DNA of 64,000 nt from Hymenobacter cyanobacteriorum (GCF_022631375.1 NZ_JALBGC010000003.1:868001-932000), one strand, 5' to 3'. Counted from the stretch's first letter, positions 49,712 to 57,918 are shown. A program made the numbers and translations. Notes: a model not told the origin generated them from the letters alone.

Positions 49712-50641
49712 ATGAGTGAGTTGCAAAATCCCCTCTTCGACGAAGAAAAAGAATTTCTGGAGCGCAAAAAGCTCGAGTACGAGCGTGCCCTGCGCGGCGA
49801 TGTTGAGCACATCAAGGAGCAGTCGGCCACAATCGGCAAGGTGGCCGCGGTGGGTGCGGGCCTGGCCGGCACCATCTGGCTTATCAGCAAAGCTTTCGGT
49901 GGCAAAAAGCGCCGCCCTGAAGGCAAGCACCGGCCCGACGGCCGGCCCGAGCCGAAAGGCAAGGAAAAACCGCAGCCCAAAGACAAGCGCAAGTCAGCCG
50001 CCGCTTCGGCCATGGTTTTCATCGACCATTTCGAGGACGGCGACCACGAGTTTGGCGGCGGCGTAGCCCGGCCGAGCTCCACGCCGCAGTCGGCTCCCAT
50101 CACGGCCCAGCCGGTTGGCGCGCTGTCGAATTCCTTTTCGCGTCCGGCCGAGCAAACGTCGGCTCCCAAACCGGCCGCTCCGGCTCCCGCGCCCAAGGCG
50201 GCCGAAAAGCCCGCGCCGCCCAAGCCGGCCCCCGCACCGGCCAAATCGGCTAGCGCTGACGAAGACCCATTCCAGGATTTGCCCTATGACGACAGCCGCC
50301 GCCTACCCGCTTCGAAGTCGTTTGACAAAGATTCGAAGGATGCCAAAGGCGTGCCTACGCCGGCCATGGCGGAGGCGCCGAAGCATTCGGTAGCTCGCGT
50401 GGTAGGTTCAGTGTTGCAGCAGTTTCTGCAGTCGGATACCGGCAAGGTACTGGTGGCTCAGGCGGGCGCATTGGCGCTGGCTGCCGTGACAAAAAAGGCG
50501 GGTGAGTTTTTCCCGGCCGACAAAAATGCCGACCTTGCAGACTCCACCGACGTGACCAAGGCTCCGGCCGATGCCGCGCCGGTTGCTTCACCAGCTCCTT
50601 CTGCTTCTCCGGATGCGTCCAAATCCCCCCAGTCTGTATGA
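49712..50641 (+). CDS. Ala/Pro/Lys-rich hypothetical protein
   Basis: A 309-residue protein. The N-terminus (ELQNPLFDEEKEFLERKKLEYERALRGDVE) is a charged helix, followed by a short hydrophobic segment (about residues 42-60, GKVAAVGAGLAGTIWLISKA), then a long disordered Lys/Pro/Ala-rich region and a second helical hydrophobic segment (RVVGSVLQQFLQSDTGKVLVAQAGALALAAVTK). It resembles no family known to me. It lies 11 bp after the holin-like gene and its 3' end overlaps the next gene by 29 bp, so translation is probably coupled. Confidence 0.75.
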   Translation: MSELQNPLFDEEKEFLERKKLEYERALRGDVEHIKEQSATIGKVAAVGAGLAGTIWLISKAFGGKKRRPEGKHRPDGRPEPKGKEKPQPKDKRKSAAASAMVFIDHFEDGDHEFGGGVARPSSTPQSAPITAQPVGALSNSFSRPAEQTSAPKPAAPAPAPKAAEKPAPPKPAPAPAKSASADEDPFQDLPYDDSRRLPASKSFDKDSKDAKGVPTPAMAEAPKHSVARVVGSVLQQFLQSDTGKVLVAQAGALALAAVTKKAGEFFPADKNADLADSTDVTKAPADAAPVASPAPSASPDASKSPQSV

Positions 50642-51395
50642 TGCGCTGCTAACCCGTCGGGCGCACGGCCGCAAGGCGCTGGCTGTCCTGCTCGACCCTG
50701 ATAATCTGGATGAAGCCAGCCTGCTGCACCTGCTCGCCCTGAGCGAGGCGCACCCGGTCGACTACTTTTTCGTGGGGGGCAGCCTGGTGCTAAGCGAGCA
50801 CCAGGCTGCCCTCATCACGTTGATAAAAGCGCACTCCGACGTGCCGGTGCTGCTCTTCCCCAGCCACAGCATGCACCTCGACGGGCCCGCCGATGGCCTG
50901 TTGCTGCTCTCGCTCATCTCGGGCCGTAACCCTGATTTTTTGATTGGCCAGCACGTGGTGGCCGCGCCGCGCCTGCGCGCCAGCGGCCTGCAGCTGCTAC
51001 CCACCGGCTACATGCTCGTCGATTCGGGCCGGCAAACCACCGCTTCTTATATGAGCGGCACCACGCCGCTGCCGCACAACAAGCCCGGCATCGCGGCCTG
51101 CACGGCTATGGCCGGCGAGCAGCTGGGCCTGAAGCTGATGTACCTCGACGGTGGCAGCGGGGCCCAAAACCCGGTTTCCAGGGAAATGATTGCTGCCGTA
51201 CGCGCGGCTGTAGAAACGCCCATTATCGTGGGGGGTGGGCTGAACTCGGGCGAGAAAGTGTACGCTGCGCTGGCCGCCGGGGCCGATGTGGTAGTCGTGG
51301 GCAACCACATCGAGGCCGAGCCGGAGTTTTTGGGTGAGGTGGCCGGCGTGGTGGCTTCGTTCAACCGGGCAGCGGTGCCCTTGGCTCGCAACTAA
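50613..51395 (+). CDS. Geranylgeranylglyceryl/heptaprenylglyceryl phosphate synthase family protein
   Basis: A 260-residue TIM-barrel protein of the GGGPS/PcrB family: ALAVLLDPDNLD at the start (metal/phosphate site), DYFFVGGSLVLSEHQ, LLFPSHSMHLDGPADGLLLLSLISGRNPDFLIGQ, LKLMYLDGGSGAQNPVS and the phosphate-binding PIIVGGGLNSGEKV and VVVGNHIE. The reaction joins a polyprenyl diphosphate to sn-glycerol 1-phosphate, the first step of archaeal-type ether lipids. Family members in Bacteroidota have been shown to have GGGPS activity, but the end product is not settled. The start at 50613 lies inside the upstream gene. Confidence 0.92.
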   Translation: MRPNPPSLYDALLTRRAHGRKALAVLLDPDNLDEASLLHLLALSEAHPVDYFFVGGSLVLSEHQAALITLIKAHSDVPVLLFPSHSMHLDGPADGLLLLSLISGRNPDFLIGQHVVAAPRLRASGLQLLPTGYMLVDSGRQTTASYMSGTTPLPHNKPGIAACTAMAGEQLGLKLMYLDGGSGAQNPVSREMIAAVRAAVETPIIVGGGLNSGEKVYAALAAGADVVVVGNHIEAEPEFLGEVAGVVASFNRAAVPLARN

Positions 51396-51406
51396 TTAGG
51401 CGGCAC

Positions 51407-51793
51407 TTACGCCGGATACTTCCGCTGCCTGTGTGCGGCACGGCAGTCCAGGGTGCGATTGAGCCGCACCAGCAGCCAGGCCGTGCCGCCGGCCGCCAGC
51501 AGGCCGCCCACCAGCGCCAGCCCGAAAGCAATGCCTGGAGCCATGCCAGCGGCGGCCAGCAGCGAAATCAACAGGCTGGCCCCAATAAGCGCGAGCGGGC
51601 CGCGCAAACCCGTGTCGAGGTTGCGCACCAGGCCCCACAGCGCGAAGCCGCCAAATAGCAGCACCAGGCCGGTACCAACCCAAACGCAGGCATCGGCCTG
51701 CTGGTGGCCGTCGAGCTTCAGGGCCCAGCCCATGGTTGTGAGGGCCAAACCGAGCAGGATAATTAGCCAAGCGGGGTTGACCAGGTATTTCAT
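51407..51793 (-). CDS. Small membrane protein of unknown function
   Basis: A 128-residue protein with four hydrophobic segments (about residues 7-26, 37-56, 66-88, 92-110) and a basic C-terminus (RLNRTLDCRAAHRQRKYPA). I recognise no family. Convergent with the prenylglyceryl phosphate synthase gene with only 11 bp between stops and no hairpin. Confidence 0.65.
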   Translation of the reverse strand: MKYLVNPAWLIILLGLALTTMGWALKLDGHQQADACVWVGTGLVLLFGGFALWGLVRNLDTGLRGPLALIGASLLISLLAAAGMAPGIAFGLALVGGLLAAGGTAWLLVRLNRTLDCRAAHRQRKYPA

Positions 51794-51865
51794 AAAACTA
51801 AGCGGCCGGGGGCACTATGCAATTCAAGTGAAAAAGAGATGCAAGGTGATGCCTGATTCAGCTTT

Positions 51866-51893
51866 ATAAAATACCTGGAAATAGGTATTTTAT
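51866..51893. promoter_or_regulatory. AATACC-N8-GGTATT dyad, copy 1
   Basis: Perfect 11-bp arms ATAAAATACCT and AGGTATTTTAT around GGAAAT. The longest arms of the three copies; it is also able to form a hairpin. It lies 73 bp upstream of the small membrane protein start. Confidence 0.65.
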
Positions 51894-52001
51894 CCCATTT
51901 AGCGAATTTCAATTGGGAAGCTGCGTGCGTGCCGTATGGTCATTTGTTGGGGGCTGCACCGAGCCGTCAGGGTAGCGCAGTCATAATAGCCGGCGGCGCA
52001 A

Positions 52002-52021
52002 AATACCCTGAATTGGGTATT
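52002..52021. promoter_or_regulatory. AATACC-N8-GGTATT dyad, copy 2
   Basis: Perfect 7-bp arms AATACCC and GGGTATT around TGAATT. The dyad centre is 132 bp from copy 1 and 63 bp from copy 3. Confidence 0.65.
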
Positions 52022-52064
52022 GCTGGGGGAAAGTCTGTGGCAGTAATGGGTTGATTATGAGAAA

Positions 52065-52084
52065 AATACCTGCTTCTGGGTATT
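52065..52084. promoter_or_regulatory. AATACC-N8-GGTATT dyad, copy 3
   Basis: 6-bp arms AATACC and GGTATT around TGCTTCTG. It is 92 bp upstream of the T9SS cargo start. Confidence 0.65.
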
Positions 52085-52175
52085 GTAGGTATGTCGGGTA
52101 GCGCGAAATTTTGTGGTTGCAAATGGGCCCTTATGCAGCGGGTTTCCACTATTCAATCACCTTATCGTTTCAACC

Positions 52176-54149
52176 ATGCAACAACTTTATACAACTGCGC
52201 GCGCCACCTGGGCCCGCATCATTACGGGCAGCGCCGGGCTGCTGCTCCTGGCCGGGCTGACCGCCACCCCCGCCACGGCGCAGCAGCTCAACTACGACTA
52301 CCTGAACGGCCAGAACCTGGCCGGCGCCTACCAGGACCTCGGCACCACGGGCACGGCCATTGCCGTGGCCAACGCCGACGATGCCAACTCGGCCGCGCAG
52401 CCCATTGGCTTCTCGTTTGGGTTTAATGGCCAAACGTTCACGCAGTTTGTGTTGAATACCAACGGCTTTGTGAAGTTGGGCAGCGTGGCTCCGACTTCGG
52501 CGGCCAATTTTCTGCAATACGCCCAAACGGCCACCGTGAACGGCCAGACGGTGTTCCCGGGTGGCCCCATCGGAGGCTCCGACACCACGATGGTGAACGT
52601 GCTGGCGCCCTTTGCCACCGACCTGGCGGCCGCTGCCAGCGGTGGGGCCGAGTTTCGCGTGGCTACCACCGGCACGGCTCCCAACCGGATGTGCACCATT
52701 CAGTGGAAAAACGTGCACGACAAGCCGCGCCGGGCTGCGGCCGCCGACACGACCATTGTGGGCACGCAGTACGAAAGCTTTTCCTTTCAGGTGAAGCTGT
52801 ACGAAACCAGCGGGCAGATTGACTTCGTGTACGGCGCGGCCACGGCCGGCAGCGGCACCGACAACTTCCGCACCGCCGTGGTGGCCATCAAGGGCCGCTC
52901 GGCTCAGGCGGGCAACCTGCTGACGGTCAACAAAGGCTCGACCGGATTGTGGTCGGTGGCCAAGTTTTACAGCACCAGCACCTGGCTGAACGTGCGCCGC
53001 AGCGTGCTGCCCGATGCCGGCCGCACCTTCCGCTTCCGTGCCAATGCCACCCAGGATGCCGCCGTGAACGCCGTGTTCACGTTGGGCCAACTGCCGGTGG
53101 GCACGCCGCACGCCGTGCGCGCGTCCATTCGCAACGTGGGCACCCAAACGCTGCTCAACCTGCCCGTCCGCCTCGATGTGAACGGCCCGGGCCGCCCGTC
53201 GGGCTCCGCCGGCACCACGGCTTTCACCTTCAACAACACCCAAACCATTGCCAGCCTGGCGCCCGGTGCCTCCACTGTGGTCACCTTCGCGGCCTACACG
53301 GCGGGCACGCACCTGGGCACTAACACCATTATGGTCAGCCTGCCCACCGATGCTTACCCCGACGGCAACGTTGGCTCCGAGCCTCAGGTGCAAACCAACA
53401 ACTCGTACAACTACGGCCCGCCGGCCGTGGCCACTTCGGGCCTGGCCATTGGCTACTACGGCTTCGACACCCGCCCGGGCATCACGGCGGTGAAGTACAA
53501 CGCGCCCCGCGCCACCACGCTGCTGTCGGTGACGGACTTTATGCCAGCCGATGGCAACTCGACCGGCCAGACCATTTACGCCGTGGCGCTGGATGTGAAC
53601 GGCAACATTCTGGCCCGCACCGTGGACTACAACGTGCGCGCCGGCGACCTGGGCAACACGGTCACTTTCACGTTTGCCACGCCCGTGGCCCTGCCGGCTG
53701 GCGATTTCATGGTGGGCATTGCGCAGCTGGGCAGCCCGGTGGCGCACTATCCGGTGGGCCGCCTCTTCGAGAGCAACCCACGGCCGGGCTCGTTCTACGA
53801 CCGTAGCACGGTTACGAGCGGCGCTTTCAATGACGTGTCGACGCGCGGCTTCGGGCCGTTCCTGATTGGGGCCAACACCACCAACTCGGTGCTGGCGGCC
53901 ACCGAAGCAGCCCCGGCCGTGGTATTTGGCCTGCTGCCCAACCCGGCGCACGACGCGGCCCAGCTGCAGCTGGCCACGGCCGCGCCCACGGCCCAGGCCG
54001 TGCAGGTCCTCGACGTGCTGGGCCGCGCGGTGCGCACCCTCACGCTGGCAGCCGGCGCTACCCGGGCCAGCCTGCCCGTGGCGGACCTGCCCCGGGGCCT
54101 GTACCTGGTGCGCGTGGGCGCCACCACCCAGCGCCTGGTGCTGGAATAG
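52176..54149 (+). CDS. Large secreted T9SS cargo protein
   Basis: A 657-residue protein with a long signal peptide (about residues 1-36, hydrophobic core IITGSAGLLLLAGLTA, cleavage near ATAQQ), a beta-rich body and a C-terminal type A sorting domain (FGLLPNPAHDAAQLQLATA to TTQRLVLE). The first body domain (residues about 37-290: FSFGFNGQTFTQFVLNTNGFV, VYGAATAGSG) has the layout of a lectin-like or nidogen-like beta sandwich; Ig-like segments follow (VRASIRNVGTQTLLNLPVRL). No catalytic motif is seen. Three operator-like dyads lie upstream, so expression is probably regulated. The ATG at 52176 fits the signal peptide. Confidence 0.85.
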   Translation: MQQLYTTARATWARIITGSAGLLLLAGLTATPATAQQLNYDYLNGQNLAGAYQDLGTTGTAIAVANADDANSAAQPIGFSFGFNGQTFTQFVLNTNGFVKLGSVAPTSAANFLQYAQTATVNGQTVFPGGPIGGSDTTMVNVLAPFATDLAAAASGGAEFRVATTGTAPNRMCTIQWKNVHDKPRRAAAADTTIVGTQYESFSFQVKLYETSGQIDFVYGAATAGSGTDNFRTAVVAIKGRSAQAGNLLTVNKGSTGLWSVAKFYSTSTWLNVRRSVLPDAGRTFRFRANATQDAAVNAVFTLGQLPVGTPHAVRASIRNVGTQTLLNLPVRLDVNGPGRPSGSAGTTAFTFNNTQTIASLAPGASTVVTFAAYTAGTHLGTNTIMVSLPTDAYPDGNVGSEPQVQTNNSYNYGPPAVATSGLAIGYYGFDTRPGITAVKYNAPRATTLLSVTDFMPADGNSTGQTIYAVALDVNGNILARTVDYNVRAGDLGNTVTFTFATPVALPAGDFMVGIAQLGSPVAHYPVGRLFESNPRPGSFYDRSTVTSGAFNDVSTRGFGPFLIGANTTNSVLAATEAAPAVVFGLLPNPAHDAAQLQLATAAPTAQAVQVLDVLGRAVRTLTLAAGATRASLPVADLPRGLYLVRVGATTQRLVLE

Positions 54150-54260
54150 GGTTGTGGGCGACTGTTGTAGTTTCTGATTTCACCTGATTTCTGCCGGGCC
54201 CCCGCCGGGCGGCGCAAGCCGTTGGGCGGGGGCTTTGAGCAGCTACTCCTTTTTTCTGCG

Positions 54261-56255
54261 ATGAATAACTCGAATTTTTGGCTGCGGCACCTGCCGGGGC
54301 TGGCGGCGCTGTGCCTGCTGGGCGGGCTGCGCCCGGCCGCCGCCCAGGGCTGGACGGGCCTGGCCCAGAGCAACTACGGCGGCACCAACGCGCTGTACCT
54401 GAACCCGGCCAGCCTGGCCGACTCGCGCCACCGCTTCTACCTGAACGTGGTGGGCGTGGATTTCAACTTCTACAACTCCTACCTGCAGCTCGACCTGCCG
54501 GGCCCGGCGCGCGAGTTCATTGATGGCACCCGGCCGTTTCGGAAAGAATACCTGAACGAGCAGCTGGCCGGCCGGCCGGTGTTTGCCAGCATCACGGGCG
54601 AAGGGCGGCTGCCCTCGCTGCAGCTGGCGCTGGGGCCCCGGCAGGGCATTGCCTTCACCAACCGGGTGCGGGCCTTTGTGCAGGCCAACAACGTGAGCGA
54701 AAGCCTGGCGCGCCTGGGCCGCTACGGCTTCGACCAAGCCGACGAACTGGGCCTGGCCGACCGCCTGCTCACCGATAACCGGTTTGTGCTCACGGCCGGG
54801 GCCTACCACGAATTTGCCCTCAGCTACGCCCGCACTCTCACGGCCAACCAAACGCATTTCTGGAAAGCCGGGGCTACCGTGAAGTACCTGGTGGGCCTGG
54901 GCGGCGGCTACCTGCAGAACGACGGCACCAGCTACCAGGTATACGACAGCGACAGCATCCAGGTGCAGTCGCGCAACCTGAGCTACGGCTTCGTCAATCC
55001 CGACCTGTACAACCAGAAAGGCTTCACGGCGGGCAGCCTGTACGGGGCGCAACAGCCGGGCCGGGGCTTTGGCCTCGACGTGGGCGTGACCTACGAATGG
55101 CGGCCGGATTTCGAGCAATACCAGTACCGCATGGACGGCAAGGACTGGACCGACAACTCGCGCAACAAGTACCGCCTGCGCGTGGGCTTGGCCCTCACCG
55201 ACTTGGGCAGTATTTCCTACAACAACGAGCAGTACGTGCACCAGGCCAAGCTGGCCAACACCCGCACCGTGCAGCTGGGCCAGCTCGATACGGTGAAAGT
55301 GAACAAGGCCGACGACCTGGCCCCGGTACTGCAGCGCCTGGTAGGCCTCGAAAGCCAGAGCCGCCGCTTCGGCAGCGCGCTGCCCACCACCGTGCGCCTC
55401 AGCGCCGACTACCGGCTGTTGAAGCACCTGTTTGCCGGGCTGCTCTGGACGCAGAACCTGCTGCCGGCCACCACCGTGGGCCAGCGTAGCATCAATAGTC
55501 TGGCCCTCACGCCCCGCATCGAGTTCAGCCACCTCGAAGTGGCCACCCCGGTGCTGCTGGCCAACAACTACCGCAAAGTGCAGGTGGGGGCCATGCTGCG
55601 GCTGGGCCCGCTGGTGCTGGGGTCCGATAACATCGGTGGCTTGTTTGGCCTCACCACCACTACCGGGGCCGATTTATACCTGTCGCTGGGCTTTGCCCTG
55701 CACCGCCACAAGCTGCACGACAAAGACGGCGACCAGGTGAGCGACAAGCTCGACAAATGCCCCAAAATAAAAGGCCCCTGGGAGCTGAAAGGCTGCCCCG
55801 ACACCGACGGTGACCTCGTGCCCGATGCCGCCGACGAATGCCCCAGCGTGGCCGGCCTGGCCCGCTTCAAAGGCTGCCCCGATACCGATGGCGACGGCAT
55901 TCCCGACAAGCTCGACGCCTGCCCCACGGTAGCAGGACTGGTTGAGAAAAACGGCTGCCCCGCCACCGGCGCGGCGCCGGCCAGCCCCGTGGTGCCAGCC
56001 GATTCTACCGCCAGGCCCATTGCCCCGTCTCCCGTTGCCCCAGCCGAGCCTGCGGAACCGCAGCCTGCAGTACCGACGGCTACGCCAGCTGCTGAGGTTC
56101 CGGCCAGCCCGCGCCCAGCTGCTCCGTTCAGTCCCGCGCCGGTGGTTCCGGCCCCTAATACGGCCGCGCCGGATGCCGATGGCGACGGTATTCCCGATGC
56201 CCTCGATGCTTGCCCAGCGATAGCCGGCCCGGCCGATAAAAAGGGCTGTCCATAA
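54261..56255 (+). CDS. DUF5723-like outer membrane protein ending in TSP3 repeats
   Basis: A 664-residue protein: signal peptide (cleavage near PAAAQ), a barrel-like body of about 480 residues (GWTGLAQSNYGGTNALYLNP, FYLNVVGVDFNFYNSYLQ) resembling DUF5723, and a tail of calcium-binding thrombospondin type 3 repeats with DTDGD-type loops (DKDGDQVSDKLDKCP, DTDGDLVPDAADECP, DTDGDGIPDKLDACP). A 60-residue Pro/Ala/Val-rich linker separates the third repeat from a fourth (DADGDGIPDALDACP). In most related proteins a C-terminal OmpA domain follows TSP3 repeats; here the gene ends at the fourth repeat. The ATG at 54261 begins the signal peptide. Confidence 0.8.
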   Translation: MNNSNFWLRHLPGLAALCLLGGLRPAAAQGWTGLAQSNYGGTNALYLNPASLADSRHRFYLNVVGVDFNFYNSYLQLDLPGPAREFIDGTRPFRKEYLNEQLAGRPVFASITGEGRLPSLQLALGPRQGIAFTNRVRAFVQANNVSESLARLGRYGFDQADELGLADRLLTDNRFVLTAGAYHEFALSYARTLTANQTHFWKAGATVKYLVGLGGGYLQNDGTSYQVYDSDSIQVQSRNLSYGFVNPDLYNQKGFTAGSLYGAQQPGRGFGLDVGVTYEWRPDFEQYQYRMDGKDWTDNSRNKYRLRVGLALTDLGSISYNNEQYVHQAKLANTRTVQLGQLDTVKVNKADDLAPVLQRLVGLESQSRRFGSALPTTVRLSADYRLLKHLFAGLLWTQNLLPATTVGQRSINSLALTPRIEFSHLEVATPVLLANNYRKVQVGAMLRLGPLVLGSDNIGGLFGLTTTTGADLYLSLGFALHRHKLHDKDGDQVSDKLDKCPKIKGPWELKGCPDTDGDLVPDAADECPSVAGLARFKGCPDTDGDGIPDKLDACPTVAGLVEKNGCPATGAAPASPVVPADSTARPIAPSPVAPAEPAEPQPAVPTATPAAEVPASPRPAAPFSPAPVVPAPNTAAPDADGDGIPDALDACPAIAGPADKKGCP

Positions 56256-56262
56256 AAAGGGG

Positions 56263-56326
56263 CGGCTCCAAAACAAAAAGCCCCGAGAGTGCGAGTGCAC
56301 TTTCGGGGCTTTTTGTTTTGGAGCCG
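56263..56326. terminator. Bidirectional terminator overlapping the tRNA-Thr 3' end
   Basis: The arms CGGCTCCAAAACAAAAAGCC and GGCTTTTTGTTTTGGAGCCG are perfect and continue into CCCGA/TCGGG around a 15-nt loop. T-runs exist in both directions. The right arm includes the encoded CCA and the last bases of tRNA-Thr (minus strand), and the left arm repeats them. Confidence 0.88.
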
Positions 56327-56394
56327 ATTATTGGACTCGAACCAACGACCTGCTCATTACGAATGAGCTGCTCTACCAACTGAGCTAAATCGGC
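56319..56394 (-). tRNA. tRNA-Thr, anticodon CGT
   Basis: A cloverleaf on the minus strand: acceptor GCCGATT/AATCGGC, D arm GCTCAGTTGGTAGAGC, anticodon stem GCTCA/TGAGC with loop TTCGTAA giving CGT, T arm GTTGGTTCGAGTCCAAT. Discriminator is T and, unlike the other three tRNAs here, CCA is encoded (56319-56321). Confidence 0.95.
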
Positions 56395-56426
56395 TTGTGC
56401 CCGACCAACGGTTTTGGAAGGGGCTG

Positions 56427-56458
56427 CAAAGATAAGCACCGCGCCGGAAGCCACGCAA
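56427..56458 (-). promoter_or_regulatory. Bacteroidota-type promoter for tRNA-Thr
   Basis: On the minus strand TTG, 21-bp spacer and TATCTTTG, ending 32 bp before the tRNA 5' end. It fits the same consensus as the tRNA-Pro and tRNA-Phe promoters. Confidence 0.72.
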
Positions 56459-56539
56459 CCGCATTTGCAGAAAAATTTGACAACCACGCTTCAGCCGTCG
56501 CGTTTGAAACCGCAATCCATCATTTCTGCCCTGTTGCTT

Positions 56540-56980
56540 ATGAAACTGCTTCCCTCCCTGGCCGCCGGCTTTGCTGGTGCCATTGCCCTCACGGCCCTCC
56601 ACGAAACGGCCCGCCGCCTGCGCCCCGCCGACGCACCCCGCATGGATGTGCTGGGCATGCGCGGCCTGCGCAAGCTACTCGGCAAAGCCGATGCTCCGCA
56701 ACCCGACGACGACACGCTTTTCGACCTCACGATGGCCGGCGACATTCTTAGTAATGGCTTCTATTACACGCTGGTGGGTAGCGGCCGGCATGCCTTGGCC
56801 CGTGGCCTGGCGCTGGGGTCGCTGGCAGGTGTAGGCGGGGTGCTGCTGCCCGGCCCAATGGGCTTAGGGGAAGCGCCCACCAACCGCACACCCCAAACCC
56901 AGGCCATGACGGTGGCGTGGTACACCGTGGGCGGGCTGGTAGCCGGAGCCGTGGCCCAGGCGCTGCGAAAGCACCGCTGA
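56540..56980 (+). CDS. Small membrane protein of unknown function
   Basis: A 146-residue protein with an N-terminal hydrophobic segment (MKLLPSLAAGFAGAIALTAL), a charged middle (HETARRLRPADAPRMDVLGMR), then three further hydrophobic segments with Gly-rich turns (GLALGSLAGVGGVLLPGPMG, WYTVGGLVAGAVAQAL). No family recognised; similar small proteins are common in Hymenobacter-type genomes by impression only. The ATG at 56540 starts the first helix; the frame stays open upstream into the tRNA promoter region, which argues for the internal start. Confidence 0.7.
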   Translation: MKLLPSLAAGFAGAIALTALHETARRLRPADAPRMDVLGMRGLRKLLGKADAPQPDDDTLFDLTMAGDILSNGFYYTLVGSGRHALARGLALGSLAGVGGVLLPGPMGLGEAPTNRTPQTQAMTVAWYTVGGLVAGAVAQALRKHR

Positions 56981-57014
56981 ACCTGCCGGTAATATGCTGC
57001 CGGAATGCTAGCTG

Positions 57015-57740
57015 CTACTGGCTGCTGGTGCAGCTGTTGTAACGCCGCACCAGTTGCGGCAGGTTCTTCGGTTGGTAGCGCTTGGCCTGCAGGTCGGGCA
57101 TGAGGGCGGGGCAATCGGCAAAGTAAGTGGTGGCCTCCTTGGGAAAAACCCATTGGCTGGCGATGACGAAGTTGGACTGACCGCGCCGTCGCAGCAGCAG
57201 CGCCACGCCGGTGCCGCCGCGGGCGTCGACCGCATTCAGCGGTGGGTACTCCCGCGTGTTGAGCGAATATGGGAAGCGTGGAGCAGCTAGCGCGGGATGC
57301 GATGCATGAGTCCCATTCGGGGCGCTACCGCTGGAGGAAAACGCGGCGGCCATGCGCCCCTGCCGCTCATTGTAGCTGCGCAGGTAGCGGTATTGGTACA
57401 GCTCGGCCGGGCCGCTCACCAACTGGCGCAGAAACAGCGCCTCGGGAGTGCTGCCGGTGCGCCCCAGGTTCATCGTAACCGCTATATATCGCACCGTGTC
57501 CTGCTCAGTAGTATAGCCATAGGCCTTGAGCGTTCGGGCATCGAGCAGTTGGCGCTGGCTGCCCTGGGCCGTAATAAAATCGACCTGCCGCTGCTGCGCC
57601 GTGGCATCGTGCAGCACAATGGCCCCGCGCAGGCTGTCTTGCCCGGCCGTGATGATGTAACCGGGGGCAATATTCTGGCCGAAGGCGGCCCGACCGGCCA
57701 GGAGCAGGACCGGTACTACCGAAGCGCGGGAGAGCGACAT
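57015..57740 (-). CDS. Secreted protein of unknown function
   Basis: A 241-residue protein with a signal peptide (MSLSRASVVPVLLLAGRAAF, cleavage near GQ). The mature part starts PGYIITAGQDSLRGAIVLHD, a motif seen in many Bacteroidota proteins with a DUF-like beta domain (a request for a small molecule or peptide ligand cannot be inferred), and has a Cys pair (YFADCPAL, RRYNSC) near the C-terminus that could form a disulfide. No enzyme motif. It diverges from the DUF4834 gene over a nested palindrome. Confidence 0.72.
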   Translation of the reverse strand: MSLSRASVVPVLLLAGRAAFGQNIAPGYIITAGQDSLRGAIVLHDATAQQRQVDFITAQGSQRQLLDARTLKAYGYTTEQDTVRYIAVTMNLGRTGSTPEALFLRQLVSGPAELYQYRYLRSYNERQGRMAAAFSSSGSAPNGTHASHPALAAPRFPYSLNTREYPPLNAVDARGGTGVALLLRRRGQSNFVIASQWVFPKEATTYFADCPALMPDLQAKRYQPKNLPQLVRRYNSCTSSQ

Positions 57741-57832
57741 AGGAACGAAATGAAAGGCGAACCGTTTGGGGAAAGGAAACGGCTGCCAAGCTAAGCAGAA
57801 AATCGGGCCAAAGCAGTTGGGCTCGCTGGGCC

Positions 57833-57876
57833 GGCCGACGTTGCCATAAAGCAATTGCCTTCTGGCAACGTCAGCC
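57833..57876. promoter_or_regulatory. Nested palindrome in a divergent promoter region
   Basis: The arms GACGTTGCCA and TGGCAACGTC (extended by GGC/GCC with one mismatch) enclose GCAATTGC at the exact same dyad centre (57854.5). It lies 93 bp from the minus-strand start and 43 bp from the plus-strand start. It could be a dimer-binding operator or a hairpin. Confidence 0.5.
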
Positions 57877-57918
57877 GACACTGGCCGTACTTTGCGGCCA
57901 GGTTTACGTTTTTGGTAT

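Larger units (their letters stand above)
51794..52175. other. 382-bp intergenic region with an operator-like array
   Basis: No gene is seen. It is AT-richer than flanking DNA and contains three copies of the dyad AATACC-N8-GGTATT, listed separately. It separates two divergent genes: a small membrane protein and a T9SS cargo protein. Confidence 0.75.

Noticed and set aside
52170..53951. Long open frame (593 codons) on the minus strand opposite the T9SS cargo gene
   Set aside because: It is a shadow of the real gene: high GC keeps antisense frames open, the translation is Gly/Arg/His/Val-rich without domain motifs, and the plus-strand product has a signal peptide and sorting domain.
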